Below, in pieces: positions 1 to 6,011 of a stretch of DNA of 10,042 nt. The stretch is taken from contig WREB01000020.1 of NCBI GenBank assembly GCA_009779525.1, forward strand, positions 1-10,042, written 5' to 3'. The notes beneath the pieces were generated by a model that searched no databases, was not told the origin of the DNA, and worked only from the letters and a program-made list of their open reading frames with translations. Source of the stretch: Defluviitaleaceae bacterium. GTDB taxonomy: Bacteria; Bacillota_A; Clostridia; Lachnospirales; WQUN01. The position numbers and the translations under genes are program-made. Every line of letters begins with the position of its first letter. The first letter of the stretch is position 1.

Positions 1-443
1 ACCGAATGCACCGTCGAGATATGTACGAAGGCGCCCACCCCCCTTCGCGCCATGCCCGGTAAAAACGCACGCGTTATCTGAATCGTTCCGCCGATGTTAA
101 CGCGCTGAGCGCGGAAGAATTTGCATTCGGTCACGTATTCGAATAGTTCGTAATGGTTTATTCCGACGTTGTTGACCGCGATGTCGACGGCTTCTTCCCT
201 CGACAATACCTCGCTCGTAAAATTTTCGACTTCCGCCTCGCTCGACATGTCGCAGCGTAAAAAATATGAGCCGGGCGATATTTCGTTTAAATATTCGCCG
301 GTTTCGGCCCCGTTTTCGGCAAGCCCGTTGACGATGACTTTCGCGCCGTGCCTGGCGAAAACCTCCGCGATGTATCTGCCCATTCCGTGCGCGCCGGAAG
401 TCACGACCGCCGTCTTTCCCGAAAGGAGGGCCGCGTAGATCAT
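1..443 (-). CDS. SDR-family oxidoreductase, C-terminus beyond window (SDR1)
   Basis: This is an NAD(P)-dependent short-chain dehydrogenase/reductase of the FabG/3-oxoacyl reductase type. The first 147 residues are visible and the gene runs off the left edge. The Rossmann glycine motif is TSGAHGMG (residues 15-22), a near match to TGxxxGIG. NNVG (91-94) stands for NNAG, N116 is in the usual catalytic Asn position, and HIST (141-144) supplies a plausible catalytic Ser. The YxxxK segment would lie just beyond the edge, so catalytic competence is not proven. The ATG shares ATGA with the stop of the upstream SDR gene, so translation is probably coupled. The N-terminal pattern YxxLLxGKxAVVTxG matches the SDR at 1602-2261 better than the other two, which suggests block duplication. 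Substrate unknown; a sugar-acid or keto-acid derivative is inferred from context. Confidence 0.88.
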   Translation of the reverse strand, partial: MIYAALLSGKTAVVTSGAHGMGRYIAEVFARHGAKVIVNGLAENGAETGEYLNEISPGSYFLRCDMSSEAEVENFTSEVLSREEAVDIAVNNVGINHYELFEYVTECKFFRAQRVNIGGTIQITRAFLPGMARRGVGAFVHISTVHS

Positions 444-1117
444 GAACTTACCGCCCTTATGTCGTTTCCAACCCTTACGTAATCGCCGACGACGAACCTC
501 GAAAGCCCGCATGAAAGCCAGAGCGCGGCGTTCGCTATGTTGGCGCCGGCGCTTTCGTCCAATCCGCTATGGGGGTAGAGCACGCAGTTGGCCCTGACGC
601 GGTAGCGGATGTAATCCGCCGCCATGTTGCGCGCGTACGCGAAAACCGCGCCCGCGTTAGCCGCGCGGGCGGCCATCCCGTCGGGGGCGCCATCGAGCAG
701 GTCCGGGATCAAAAAAACGAAGTTGCCCCTGCGCGCCTCGAGCATCGAAGGCAGGAACGCCTTGGCGAAGCGCGCCGCGTCGACTATGCCCGCGGAAAGG
801 ATTTTATCAAGCCCGTCCGGCTCGCCGATTTGCTCTATGAAGACGCAAACGTCGATCGACGGAAGCGTTTCAAGCGCCCTGCCGCAAGCCGCGCGGACGC
901 TTCCTCCGTCGCCGGGAGCGTACGCGAAGGCGGAAACATCCCCGCGCGTTTCGCTGAGATGGCGCAGCGTTTCGGCAAGGCCGGCTTCGCTTTTTCCGAA
1001 AATCGCGACTCTCGCGCCGTGCGAAACGAAAAGGCGCGCGGTTTCAAGCCCCATTGCGGTTTCGCAGCCGACGACCGCGGCCTCGCGGCCTTTAAGCATC
1101 CTTCCGTAGTCGAGCAT
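440..1117 (-). CDS. Degenerate SDR-like protein, catalytic residues lost (SDR2)
   Basis: The 225-residue protein has an SDR fold signature but no recognisable active site. The glycine loop is GCETAMG (17-23) rather than TGxxxGIG, followed by the family-typical ARLFVSHGARV. The NNAG stretch is replaced by IEQIG (94-98). Aligned by eye on the VRANCVL strand (174-180), the Tyr and Lys of YxxxK fall on R151 and A155, and the Ser position on P138. The C-terminal VDGG-type ending is also weak (VGND). The gene starts directly after the TAA of the upstream RidA gene with no gap, and overlaps the next SDR by 4 nt. Its N-terminus (YGRMLKGREA) resembles that of the SDR at 2239-3033 (YGKMLEGAEA). The reading frame is intact and coupled to both neighbours, so it is probably expressed. 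A scaffold, regulatory or heteromer subunit role is inference. Confidence 0.85.
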   Translation of the reverse strand: MLDYGRMLKGREAAVVGCETAMGLETARLFVSHGARVAIFGKSEAGLAETLRHLSETRGDVSAFAYAPGDGGSVRAACGRALETLPSIDVCVFIEQIGEPDGLDKILSAGIVDAARFAKAFLPSMLEARRGNFVFLIPDLLDGAPDGMAARAANAGAVFAYARNMAADYIRYRVRANCVLYPHSGLDESAGANIANAALWLSCGLSRFVVGDYVRVGNDIRAVSS

Positions 1118-1573
1118 TTATCCGCGAAGCTTGACGATCGCTTCTATTTCGACGGTTTGATTATTCGGAAGATGGCGCGTGCCCATCACGGTCCGAACGT
1201 GCTTACCGCGATCGCCGAACACCGCGGCCATCGCGTCCGAATATCCGTCGAATGCCGCGTCGAAGTCGGCGAACGAATCGTCCGCCTCGATCAGACCGAA
1301 GGCGCGGACTACCGACTCCACGTTTTCGAGCCTGTATTTTCTGCGGAGGCAGTCGATGTGCATGAACGCGATCCACTGCGCAGCCTCGTAGGCTTCGTCA
1401 ACGGTTTTGACGCTTCCCGCGGCGCCCGTCCACATGGGCCCCGCGTCGGGCGTCTCGGGATTGTCGCACCCGAACCCCGACAAAAAGACGAGGTTTCCGC
1501 ATTCGCGCGATTCGACGAGGCATTTGCCCCTGTAATCCACAAACGGTATATCGTTGACGTCAATCTTCTCCAT
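1118..1573 (-). CDS. RidA/YjgF family protein, distal copy (RidA1)
   Basis: The 151-residue protein belongs to the RidA (YjgF/YER057c/UK114) superfamily; characterised RidA proteins form trimers that hydrolyse reactive enamines and imines. Visible marks are GNLVFLSGFG (26-35, the usual GxLxFvSGq strand), YEAAQW in the first long helix, GYSDAMAAVFGDRGKH (110-125), the Arg of VRTVMGT (R127, equivalent to the carboxylate-binding Arg by eye), and the closing LPNNQTVEIEAIV strand. It is longer than classic 128-residue RidA and resembles the roughly 150-residue subgroup. The ATG is preceded by AAAGGAAG at good spacing. It lies 28 nt after SDR3 and abuts SDR2. It shares the pattern G[FY]SD, FG, G[KR]H, R, MGT with the other RidA in this operon. 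An enamine deaminase role is likely but not certain; some members lack that activity. Confidence 0.88.
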   Translation of the reverse strand: MEKIDVNDIPFVDYRGKCLVESRECGNLVFLSGFGCDNPETPDAGPMWTGAAGSVKTVDEAYEAAQWIAFMHIDCLRRKYRLENVESVVRAFGLIEADDSFADFDAAFDGYSDAMAAVFGDRGKHVRTVMGTRHLPNNQTVEIEAIVKLRG

Positions 1574-1601
1574 CGCGGCTTCCTTTCGATTATAAATTTT
1601 A

Positions 1602-2261
1602 TCAGAATTGCTTCGGGTAGCGCCTCCGGTCCTTCCCCCCGTCCACTTTCAGCGTGACGCCCGTGACGTATGAGGCCATTTCGCTGCATAAAAACAGGGC
1701 GGCGTCGGCGACGCATTCCAAATCGGCGCCGTCCGTTAGTATCGCGTTCGCGCGGACACCTGAAAGCGAACCTTCCGCCGCGTTTATCCGGGAAAGCGCG
1801 CAGACGGCCGCGCAAACCGCCCTGTTAAGCGCGTCGGAGGCCGCGCAGCCCCTCGCTATGTTAAGCACGGCCCCGCCGCCGCTTTTGTATATGGCCGGGA
1901 GCAGCGCCCTCGTTATCTTCATCACGCCGTTTTGATAGACGCCGAGCGCCGCGTCGCGCTCCGTTCCGCCGGTTTGCAAAAACGGAAGCGCTTCCGCCGA
2001 GGGAGGATTGTTGACGAGGATCTCGACGTATCGCAGCGGGCGCTTAATTTTATCGCAAAAACTCACGATCGAGCCTTCGTCAGTAAAATCGATCGGAACG
2101 AAATGGACGCCCGGCTGGCTAAAAACGTTTTGCGTCCCGGGTTTTGACCCGACCGCGACGGCAGCGCCGTGCGAAGCGAACAGGCGCGCGACGCTCATGC
2201 CGATTTCATCGCCGTTTGTCACGACGGCGCGCTTACCGTCAAGGAGCCGTTCGTAGTCCAT
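1602..2261 (-). CDS. Degenerate SDR-like protein (SDR3)
   Basis: The 219-residue protein is clearly SDR by its C-terminus (ADAALFLCSEMASYVTG, then VDGG near 206-209) and by ARLFASHGAAV in the N-terminal Rossmann unit. The catalytic apparatus is gone. The glycine loop is TNGDEIG (15-21), one residue shorter than TGxxxGIG; NNAG has become NNPP (84-87). Aligned from VRANAIL, Tyr and Lys fall on N146 and C150, and the Ser strand reads NIARG with the loop before it shortened by about four residues. The start has AGGGAGGAG upstream and lies inside the end of SDR4 (23-nt overlap). Its N-terminus (LLDGKRAVVTNG) pairs it with SDR1. It may still bind nucleotide weakly or act as a partner for SDR4; that is inference. 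Recent loss of function without frameshift is the alternative. Confidence 0.86.
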   Translation of the reverse strand: MDYERLLDGKRAVVTNGDEIGMSVARLFASHGAAVAVGSKPGTQNVFSQPGVHFVPIDFTDEGSIVSFCDKIKRPLRYVEILVNNPPSAEALPFLQTGGTERDAALGVYQNGVMKITRALLPAIYKSGGGAVLNIARGCAASDALNRAVCAAVCALSRINAAEGSLSGVRANAILTDGADLECVADAALFLCSEMASYVTGVTLKVDGGKDRRRYPKQF

Positions 2262-3033
2262 ATTCGGCGCGCTCCTCCCTGGAGGGGAACGTATTGTTTT
2301 CGGGAATCAGATGCTGGCCGCCGCTTAAAAAAACCGCCTCGCCGGTTATGCTTTTGGACATGTCCGAAGCAAGGAACAACGCGAGGTTGGCCGCCTCGAT
2401 GTTTTCGCAGCGGCGCGGCAGGTATTGCGAATGCAACTCATTCGCGCCTCCGCCGGTATGCTCGCGCATGAACCCGGCGTTCGCGCCGGGAAGCACGCAG
2501 TTGACGCGGACGCCTTTGCCCTTGTATTCCGACGCGAACGCGTTCGCCGCGGATAAAAGCCCGCCTTTTGAGGCGGCGTAGCCCGAGACGCCCGGATGGC
2601 CGCTAAGCGCGTATTCGCCGCAAAACAAGACGGCCGAGCCGCCTCCGCGCCTCGCCATTTCGGGAATTATTTGTTCCGTCAGCGCAATCGGCGCGGTTAG
2701 GTTGACGGCTAATAATTCGTAAAAATCATTGTCGTCAAGTTCGTCGGCGTAAGCGGCGCGGTATAAGCCGGCCGAGTTCACCCAAACGCCGTAGGACCCG
2801 CCAAGCGCGGACAGGCTTCCGGTATCCCTGAAATCGGCAAAAATAAATTCGTGGGCAAGCGCGCCGAACCCCGGAAGCGACGCGACCGTTTTTTCACCGC
2901 GCAAAACGTCCGCGTCCGCGACGGTTACGCGCGCGCCGTGCGAGGCGAAAAGCCTCGCGCACTCGGCGCCTATGCCTGACGCGCCGCCCGTTATAAGCGC
3001 TTCGGCGCCCTCGAGCATTTTGCCGTAGCGCAC
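2239..3033 (-). CDS. SDR-family oxidoreductase with intact YxxxK (SDR4)
   Basis: This is the most canonical SDR of the four, with 264 residues. It has TGGASGIG (15-22), an acidic residue D40 after the second strand (favouring NAD over NADP), NSAG (86-89), the Asn N111 in AVNLTAP, YAASK with Y152 and K156, and VNCVLPG. The residue 13 before the Tyr, normally Ser 139, is Gly (FCGEY, C138-G139), which is unusual. The C-terminus carries an extra tail of about 25 residues after FLSGGQ. The start is GTG two nucleotides after the stop of the RidA gene; no strong ribosome site is visible, so translation is probably coupled. An internal ATG at codon 6 would give MLEG as start, but homology to SDR2 (YGRMLKG) supports the GTG. 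Likely acts on a hydroxy/keto acid made by the upstream enzymes; substrate not known. Confidence 0.92.
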   Translation of the reverse strand: MRYGKMLEGAEALITGGASGIGAECARLFASHGARVTVADADVLRGEKTVASLPGFGALAHEFIFADFRDTGSLSALGGSYGVWVNSAGLYRAAYADELDDNDFYELLAVNLTAPIALTEQIIPEMARRGGGSAVLFCGEYALSGHPGVSGYAASKGGLLSAANAFASEYKGKGVRVNCVLPGANAGFMREHTGGGANELHSQYLPRRCENIEAANLALFLASDMSKSITGEAVFLSGGQHLIPENNTFPSREERAEYGLRTAP

Positions 3034-3035
3034 GC

Positions 3036-3485
3036 TCAGCTTTTGATCCGCACTATCGCGTCGACCGCGACGGCGTAGCCCGACTCATGGTTTGCCGTGC
3101 CCATCGCGGAGCGGGCGTGCCGCCCCTTCGCGCCGAACGCCGAAACGATGACGTCCGAGAAGCCGTTTATCACCTTGGGCATCCTGTCGAAACAGCCGCC
3201 CGAGTTTACGAGCCCGAGCACCTTCACCCATTCCTCGATTTTATCCAGATCGCCGAGATAATCTTTAAGTATCGCAAGCATGCTCGTCGCGCACATTCTC
3301 GCGGCTTCGTAGCCTTCCTCCTCGGTCAAATCGGCGCCGACGCGCCCCCTCGTTTTGTCCGCGGGATAACTGGCCGAAACGAACAGCATGTCGCCGCATC
3401 TTCGAACCGGCACCACCCCGCAGCCCGAGTGGTCGATCCCATCAAGTTTTATGCCGATTCTGGCTAATTCCCGCTCAGCGTTCAA
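3036..3485 (-). CDS. RidA/YjgF family protein with TTG start (RidA2)
   Basis: The 149-residue RidA superfamily protein is of the longer subgroup typified by an N-terminal LARIGIKLDG helix, GDMLFVSASYP (31-41), VGADLTEEEGYEAARM (49-64), LGDLDKIEEWVKVLGLVNS (77-95), GFSD and GRHARSAMGT (121-130). R125 matches the substrate-carboxylate Arg by eye. The closing strand YAVAVDAIVRI replaces the common LPxxxxVEIEAI. The gene sits 14 nt after the PLP ammonia-lyase-like gene, whose product would be expected to release an enamine that RidA proteins are known to clear; this neighbour relation is the best functional clue. No ATG fits; the TTG at 3485 is supported by GGAGGGG eight nucleotides upstream and by the helix that family members carry at this point. 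Confidence 0.92.
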   Translation of the reverse strand: MNAERELARIGIKLDGIDHSGCGVVPVRRCGDMLFVSASYPADKTRGRVGADLTEEEGYEAARMCATSMLAILKDYLGDLDKIEEWVKVLGLVNSGGCFDRMPKVINGFSDVIVSAFGAKGRHARSAMGTANHESGYAVAVDAIVRIKS

Positions 3486-3491
3486 GTCGTT

Positions 3492-3498
3492 CCCCTCC
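3492..3498 (-). promoter_or_regulatory. Shine-Dalgarno site setting the TTG start of RidA2
   Basis: On the minus strand GGAGGGG lies in the 14-nt gap between the stop of the PLP enzyme gene and the TTG at 3485. GGAGG is followed by eight nucleotides before the TTG. There is no in-frame ATG or GTG at suitable spacing, so this site decides the start. Confidence 0.75.
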
Positions 3499-3499
3499 G

Positions 3500-4630
3500 T
3501 CAGGCTATCCTGTTTTTGCTCACGATCTTTTTTATTTTTTTTATTATTATATCAAGCTCCCCGGCTTCCAGCGTCTGCGGATTGATATGGACGAAGCCGT
3601 CGATAAGCGCGGCATATATTACGGGGTCGTTTAATTTTAGCGCCTCGCAGAGCCCTTTCGAGTCGATCATAAGCTTACCCTCCACGCAGCCGATTACGGC
3701 CTTCGGCATCGGCTGGCCCGCTTCGCTCGGGTATTCGCGGAAAACCTCGAGCGCGTCCTCACCGTCGAACGCCTGAACGAACCTGCGCACGTCCCTTTCG
3801 TAGCCACAGATAACGCCGGCTTCGTCGGCGTTCACGCATAACTCGACAGCGGCGACAAGCCCCGCGATTTCCTCTTTTCCGATCTTCATCGTGCGGCCGA
3901 TACCGGAATTGGGGAAGCCGATCGATCTCACCGTTTCGACGAAACGCTTTTTCCCCACTATCAGCCCGGAGGACTGGGGCCCGCGAAGCCCTTTTCCGCC
4001 GCTGAATATCGCGGCGTCCGCGCCGATATCGCGCGTGTACTTCCATAAGTTTTCGCGCCCAGGAATTTGAGCCGCCGCGTCAATGATGAACGGGATTCTG
4101 TGATTTGCCGCGATTTTCGCCTGCGTTTCGAGCGGGAGCTGCCCGCGCTTCGAATCAAGCAGTCCGTAATGGAACGAGAAGACGGCGGCGGTCCTTTCCG
4201 TGACGGCAGCTTCAAGCATTTCCTCGGTAGCGCTTTCGGGGTCTCCGTATTCGACTATTCTGGCGCCCGCGCACGTGATCGACGGTTCGAAGCCGTTTGG
4301 TTTGTGATGATTGCATACGATTTCATTTTTTTGGCCGGCCAAGAAAGGCAGCGCCGCCGCCTCGGATGCGTCGCCGTTAGAAATCGCTGCGGCGACGCAA
4401 AGCAGCACGCCGCATGCCGCGCTGTTGCATACGAACGCGGCTTCGTTATTCGTCAGATCGGCGATGTACTCGCCGGATTTGTCGAGGAGTTCCCGTATGT
4501 CGACGAAATGGCGGGAAGCCTCGCGCATCGCCTCGACCACCTCCGGCGGCATTATCGAACCGCCGAGCCTCGTCACCGTCGCGAGCGCGTTTATCACCCT
4601 TGTTACGCCGAGCCTGTCGTAAATGTGCAT
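3500..4630 (-). CDS. DgaE/SelA-like PLP-dependent ammonia-lyase
   Basis: The 376-residue enzyme is a fold-type I PLP protein of the group that includes D-glucosaminate-6-phosphate ammonia-lyase (DgaE) and relatives of L-seryl-tRNA selenium transferase. Visible marks are the N-terminal LGVTRVINALATVTRLGGS (7-25), typical of this group, FVCNSAACG (67-73) for phosphate binding, FIIDAAAQIP (181-190) with D184 facing the pyridine nitrogen, and FSGGKGLRGPQSSG (209-222) with the Schiff-base lysine K213. Length fits DgaE, and it lacks the longer N-terminal domain of true SelA. The ATG at 4630 was chosen because AAGGAGG lies just upstream and homology begins at MHIYDRLG. It follows the metallohydrolase gene by 26 nt, a pairing common for this family. 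The expected reaction is elimination of ammonia (or another leaving group) from an amino acid or amino-sugar acid; a tRNA role is unlikely as no selenium genes are near. Confidence 0.9.
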   Translation of the reverse strand: MHIYDRLGVTRVINALATVTRLGGSIMPPEVVEAMREASRHFVDIRELLDKSGEYIADLTNNEAAFVCNSAACGVLLCVAAAISNGDASEAAALPFLAGQKNEIVCNHHKPNGFEPSITCAGARIVEYGDPESATEEMLEAAVTERTAAVFSFHYGLLDSKRGQLPLETQAKIAANHRIPFIIDAAAQIPGRENLWKYTRDIGADAAIFSGGKGLRGPQSSGLIVGKKRFVETVRSIGFPNSGIGRTMKIGKEEIAGLVAAVELCVNADEAGVICGYERDVRRFVQAFDGEDALEVFREYPSEAGQPMPKAVIGCVEGKLMIDSKGLCEALKLNDPVIYAALIDGFVHINPQTLEAGELDIIIKKIKKIVSKNRIA

Positions 4631-4656
4631 CGCGGCCTCCTTGTTTTGATAAAAAT

Positions 4657-5889
4657 TTATCTCGCGTCGCCTCGGTAAGGCGACTTCCAGTATGCCTCGG
4701 GCGCGTCCTTCCATTCGGGCATCGAAAGGCCGCGGCCGTCGTAGAGGATTTCCCCGCCGCGCATGGTCATCGCGCATTCGAGCATCCTGTCGCCCTTTAT
4801 TTTCGCCCTTCCGCAGTCGATAAAACCGAAGTCGCCGCTAAGCATTTGAAAAACCGCAACGTCCGCTTCGCCGCCGACCGAAAGGCTGCCGAGCGCCGGG
4901 CGGTTTATCAGCTTCGCGGGCATCGCCGTCGAACGCATTATTACTTCGTTAAGGCTCATGCCCATGTTTAAGAATTTTGACATGACATGCGCCATGTCGA
5001 GCACCGCCCCGCGGATGCTTCCGGTATGGATGTCGGTGGATAGCGTGTCGGGGGGGAAGCCGTCTAGCAGCGCGCGGACGCCGTTCCTGAACCAGAAGCT
5101 TCCGGCGCCGTGGCCGAGGTCGAAGTAGACGCCCCTTGAGCGCGCCTCGCGCATATGCGCGTAGACCCGGCCGTTTGCGTCCACCGTCGGAAATTGCGTC
5201 GCGAACACGTGCGTATGGATGTCGCCGCTTCGCATTTTTTTTAGGATCAAGTCTTCGTAGGGGCATTCGGGCAGGTTCGGCTGGAAGTCGATCATCGCGT
5301 GAAGGCCGCAAAGCCTTGCGGCTTCGATCGCCTTGTCCGTCGAGGCCCACGGCGGATGGTCGGCGTCGAATGGCTTCGGGCCCGGCCAGTAATGCGCCGC
5401 CTTGATCCCGACGACGACTTCGGGGTGCGCGGCCGCGACTTCCGCCGCGACTTCCGCCTGCATGTTGGCGTAGACCTGCTCCGCCCCCCATTCGACCATG
5501 CCTTTGTTGGCGATATTCAAATAGGCGAGTATGCGTATCTTTGACTTTTCGATCACATGTTCCAAAAATTTCGGGAAATGGTGCCAACCCGTCGTCCCTG
5601 CGTCGACCGCGGTGGTGACGCCCGATTTTATCAAATGGGTGTCCGCGTCGATGCTTAGGTTGCCGCCGAACGGCTCGAGCGTGTAGACGTGCGCGTGGAT
5701 GTCGATGATTCCCGGGACGACGTACATGCCCGCGGCGTCGATTATTTTTACCCCGCCGGGGGGAATGTCCCGTTCGACGCGCGCGATCTTTCCGTCTGAG
5801 ACCGCGACGTCCGCCATTCGGTCGATTCCGTTAGCAGGGTCGATCACATGGCCGTTTTTAAATAAAAAATCGTACGAAATCGCAGCCAC
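4657..5889 (-). CDS. Amidohydrolase/deacetylase family metallohydrolase
   Basis: The 410-residue protein is an amidohydrolase-superfamily enzyme of the dihydroorotase-like COG3964 group (EF0837, Atu3266), in which acetyl-(R)-mandelate ester hydrolysis has been shown for some members. It has PGIIDIHAHVY with metal ligands H65 and H67, GIKAAHYW with the bridging lysine K163, DIHTHVF (H227) and STDIH with catalytic D286. GVYFDLGHGAGSF and MSKFLNMGMSLNEVI are group signatures, and the C-terminus closes the beta-sandwich (LGSLSVGGEADVAVF). The strand 5 position that usually carries His in this group reads MIDFQPN, with Asp 201 there and H197 nearby. The start is taken as GTG at 5889 with AGGAAGG upstream; an ATG at 5991 would add a basic tail without family similarity. 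It is the first gene of the operon, and probably deacylates the pathway substrate. Confidence 0.9.
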   Translation of the reverse strand: MAAISYDFLFKNGHVIDPANGIDRMADVAVSDGKIARVERDIPPGGVKIIDAAGMYVVPGIIDIHAHVYTLEPFGGNLSIDADTHLIKSGVTTAVDAGTTGWHHFPKFLEHVIEKSKIRILAYLNIANKGMVEWGAEQVYANMQAEVAAEVAAAHPEVVVGIKAAHYWPGPKPFDADHPPWASTDKAIEAARLCGLHAMIDFQPNLPECPYEDLILKKMRSGDIHTHVFATQFPTVDANGRVYAHMREARSRGVYFDLGHGAGSFWFRNGVRALLDGFPPDTLSTDIHTGSIRGAVLDMAHVMSKFLNMGMSLNEVIMRSTAMPAKLINRPALGSLSVGGEADVAVFQMLSGDFGFIDCGRAKIKGDRMLECAMTMRGGEILYDGRGLSMPEWKDAPEAYWKSPYRGDAR

Positions 5890-5892
5890 CCG

Positions 5893-5899
5893 CCTTCCT
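5893..5899 (-). promoter_or_regulatory. Ribosome-binding site for the metallohydrolase GTG start
   Basis: On the minus strand AGGAAGG lies three nucleotides upstream of the GTG at 5889. The spacing is short but this is the only good site near the point where family similarity begins (SYDFLFKNGHVIDP). It argues against the far upstream ATG at 5991. Confidence 0.55.
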
Positions 5900-5916
5900 A
5901 TATTAACGCGCCTTTG

Positions 5917-5946
5917 TTGTTTCGGCGGCGCGCTTTGACTTATAAT
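5917..5946 (+). promoter_or_regulatory. Candidate sigma-70-type promoter for the lactonase unit
   Basis: TTGTTT at 5917-5922, an 18-nt spacer, then a perfect TATAAT at 5941-5946. It would give a leader of about 60 nt before the ATG at 6012. Read by eye; the -35 box is only a partial match (TTG kept). Its -10 overlaps that of the opposing promoter. Confidence 0.55.
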
Positions 5947-5970
5947 AACGCATTGCGGACGCGATGGAAA
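5942..5970 (-). promoter_or_regulatory. Candidate sigma-70-type promoter for the eight-gene operon
   Basis: On the minus strand TTTCCA (5970-5965), a 17-nt spacer, then TATTAT (5947-5942). The -10 matches five of six and the -35 four of six consensus bases. It would give a leader of roughly 45 nt before the GTG at 5889. The -10 overlaps the plus-strand TATAAT almost entirely, so the two promoters may compete or share an operator. Confidence 0.45.
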
Positions 5971-6011
5971 CATGCGGGCGGGCTTGCACAATTCTATTTG
6001 AAGGTGGTCGT

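Larger units (their letters stand above)
1..3485 (-). repeat. Two diverged copies of a RidA-SDR-SDR gene block
   Basis: Block A is RidA2-SDR4-SDR3 (3485 to 1602) and block B is RidA1-SDR2-SDR1 (1573 to 1 and beyond). The first SDRs share YG[RK]ML[KE]GxEA and (A/V)NCVL; the second SDRs share YxxLLxGKxAVVTxG. Gene spacing is parallel too: RidA to first SDR 2 and 0 nt, first to second SDR overlapping by 23 and 4 nt. The copies are old: nucleotide identity is not obvious by eye. Confidence 0.65.

Noticed and set aside
1589..1594. TATAAT on the minus strand in the 28-nt spacer before RidA1, as an internal promoter.
   Set aside because: No -35-like hexamer lies 16-18 nt upstream, and the start would fall almost on the ribosome site; AT-rich spacers produce such matches easily.
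569..1657. A long open frame on the plus strand (362 codons) opposite RidA1 and SDR2.
   Set aside because: It is rich in Arg, His and Ala with no family motif and lies antisense to two well-supported genes; GC-rich third positions create such shadows.
4649..4662. GATAAA and TTTATC inverted repeat around the metallohydrolase stop, as an attenuator.
   Set aside because: A six-pair AT-rich stem with a two-base loop would be unstable and has no T-tract context.
4067..4678. Plus-strand open frame of 203 codons opposite the PLP enzyme gene.
   Set aside because: Arg/Val-rich shadow of the lyase; it has no recognisable motif and no ribosome site that I can see.
4778..5589. Minus-strand and plus-strand frames inside the metallohydrolase gene.
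   Set aside because: They overlap the whole conserved enzyme and are Arg-rich with no motif.
5907..5932. Inverted repeat CGCGCC (5907-5912) and GGCGCG (5927-5932) as an operator in the divergent spacer.
   Set aside because: Only six GC-only base pairs separated by 14 nt; expected by chance in this composition.
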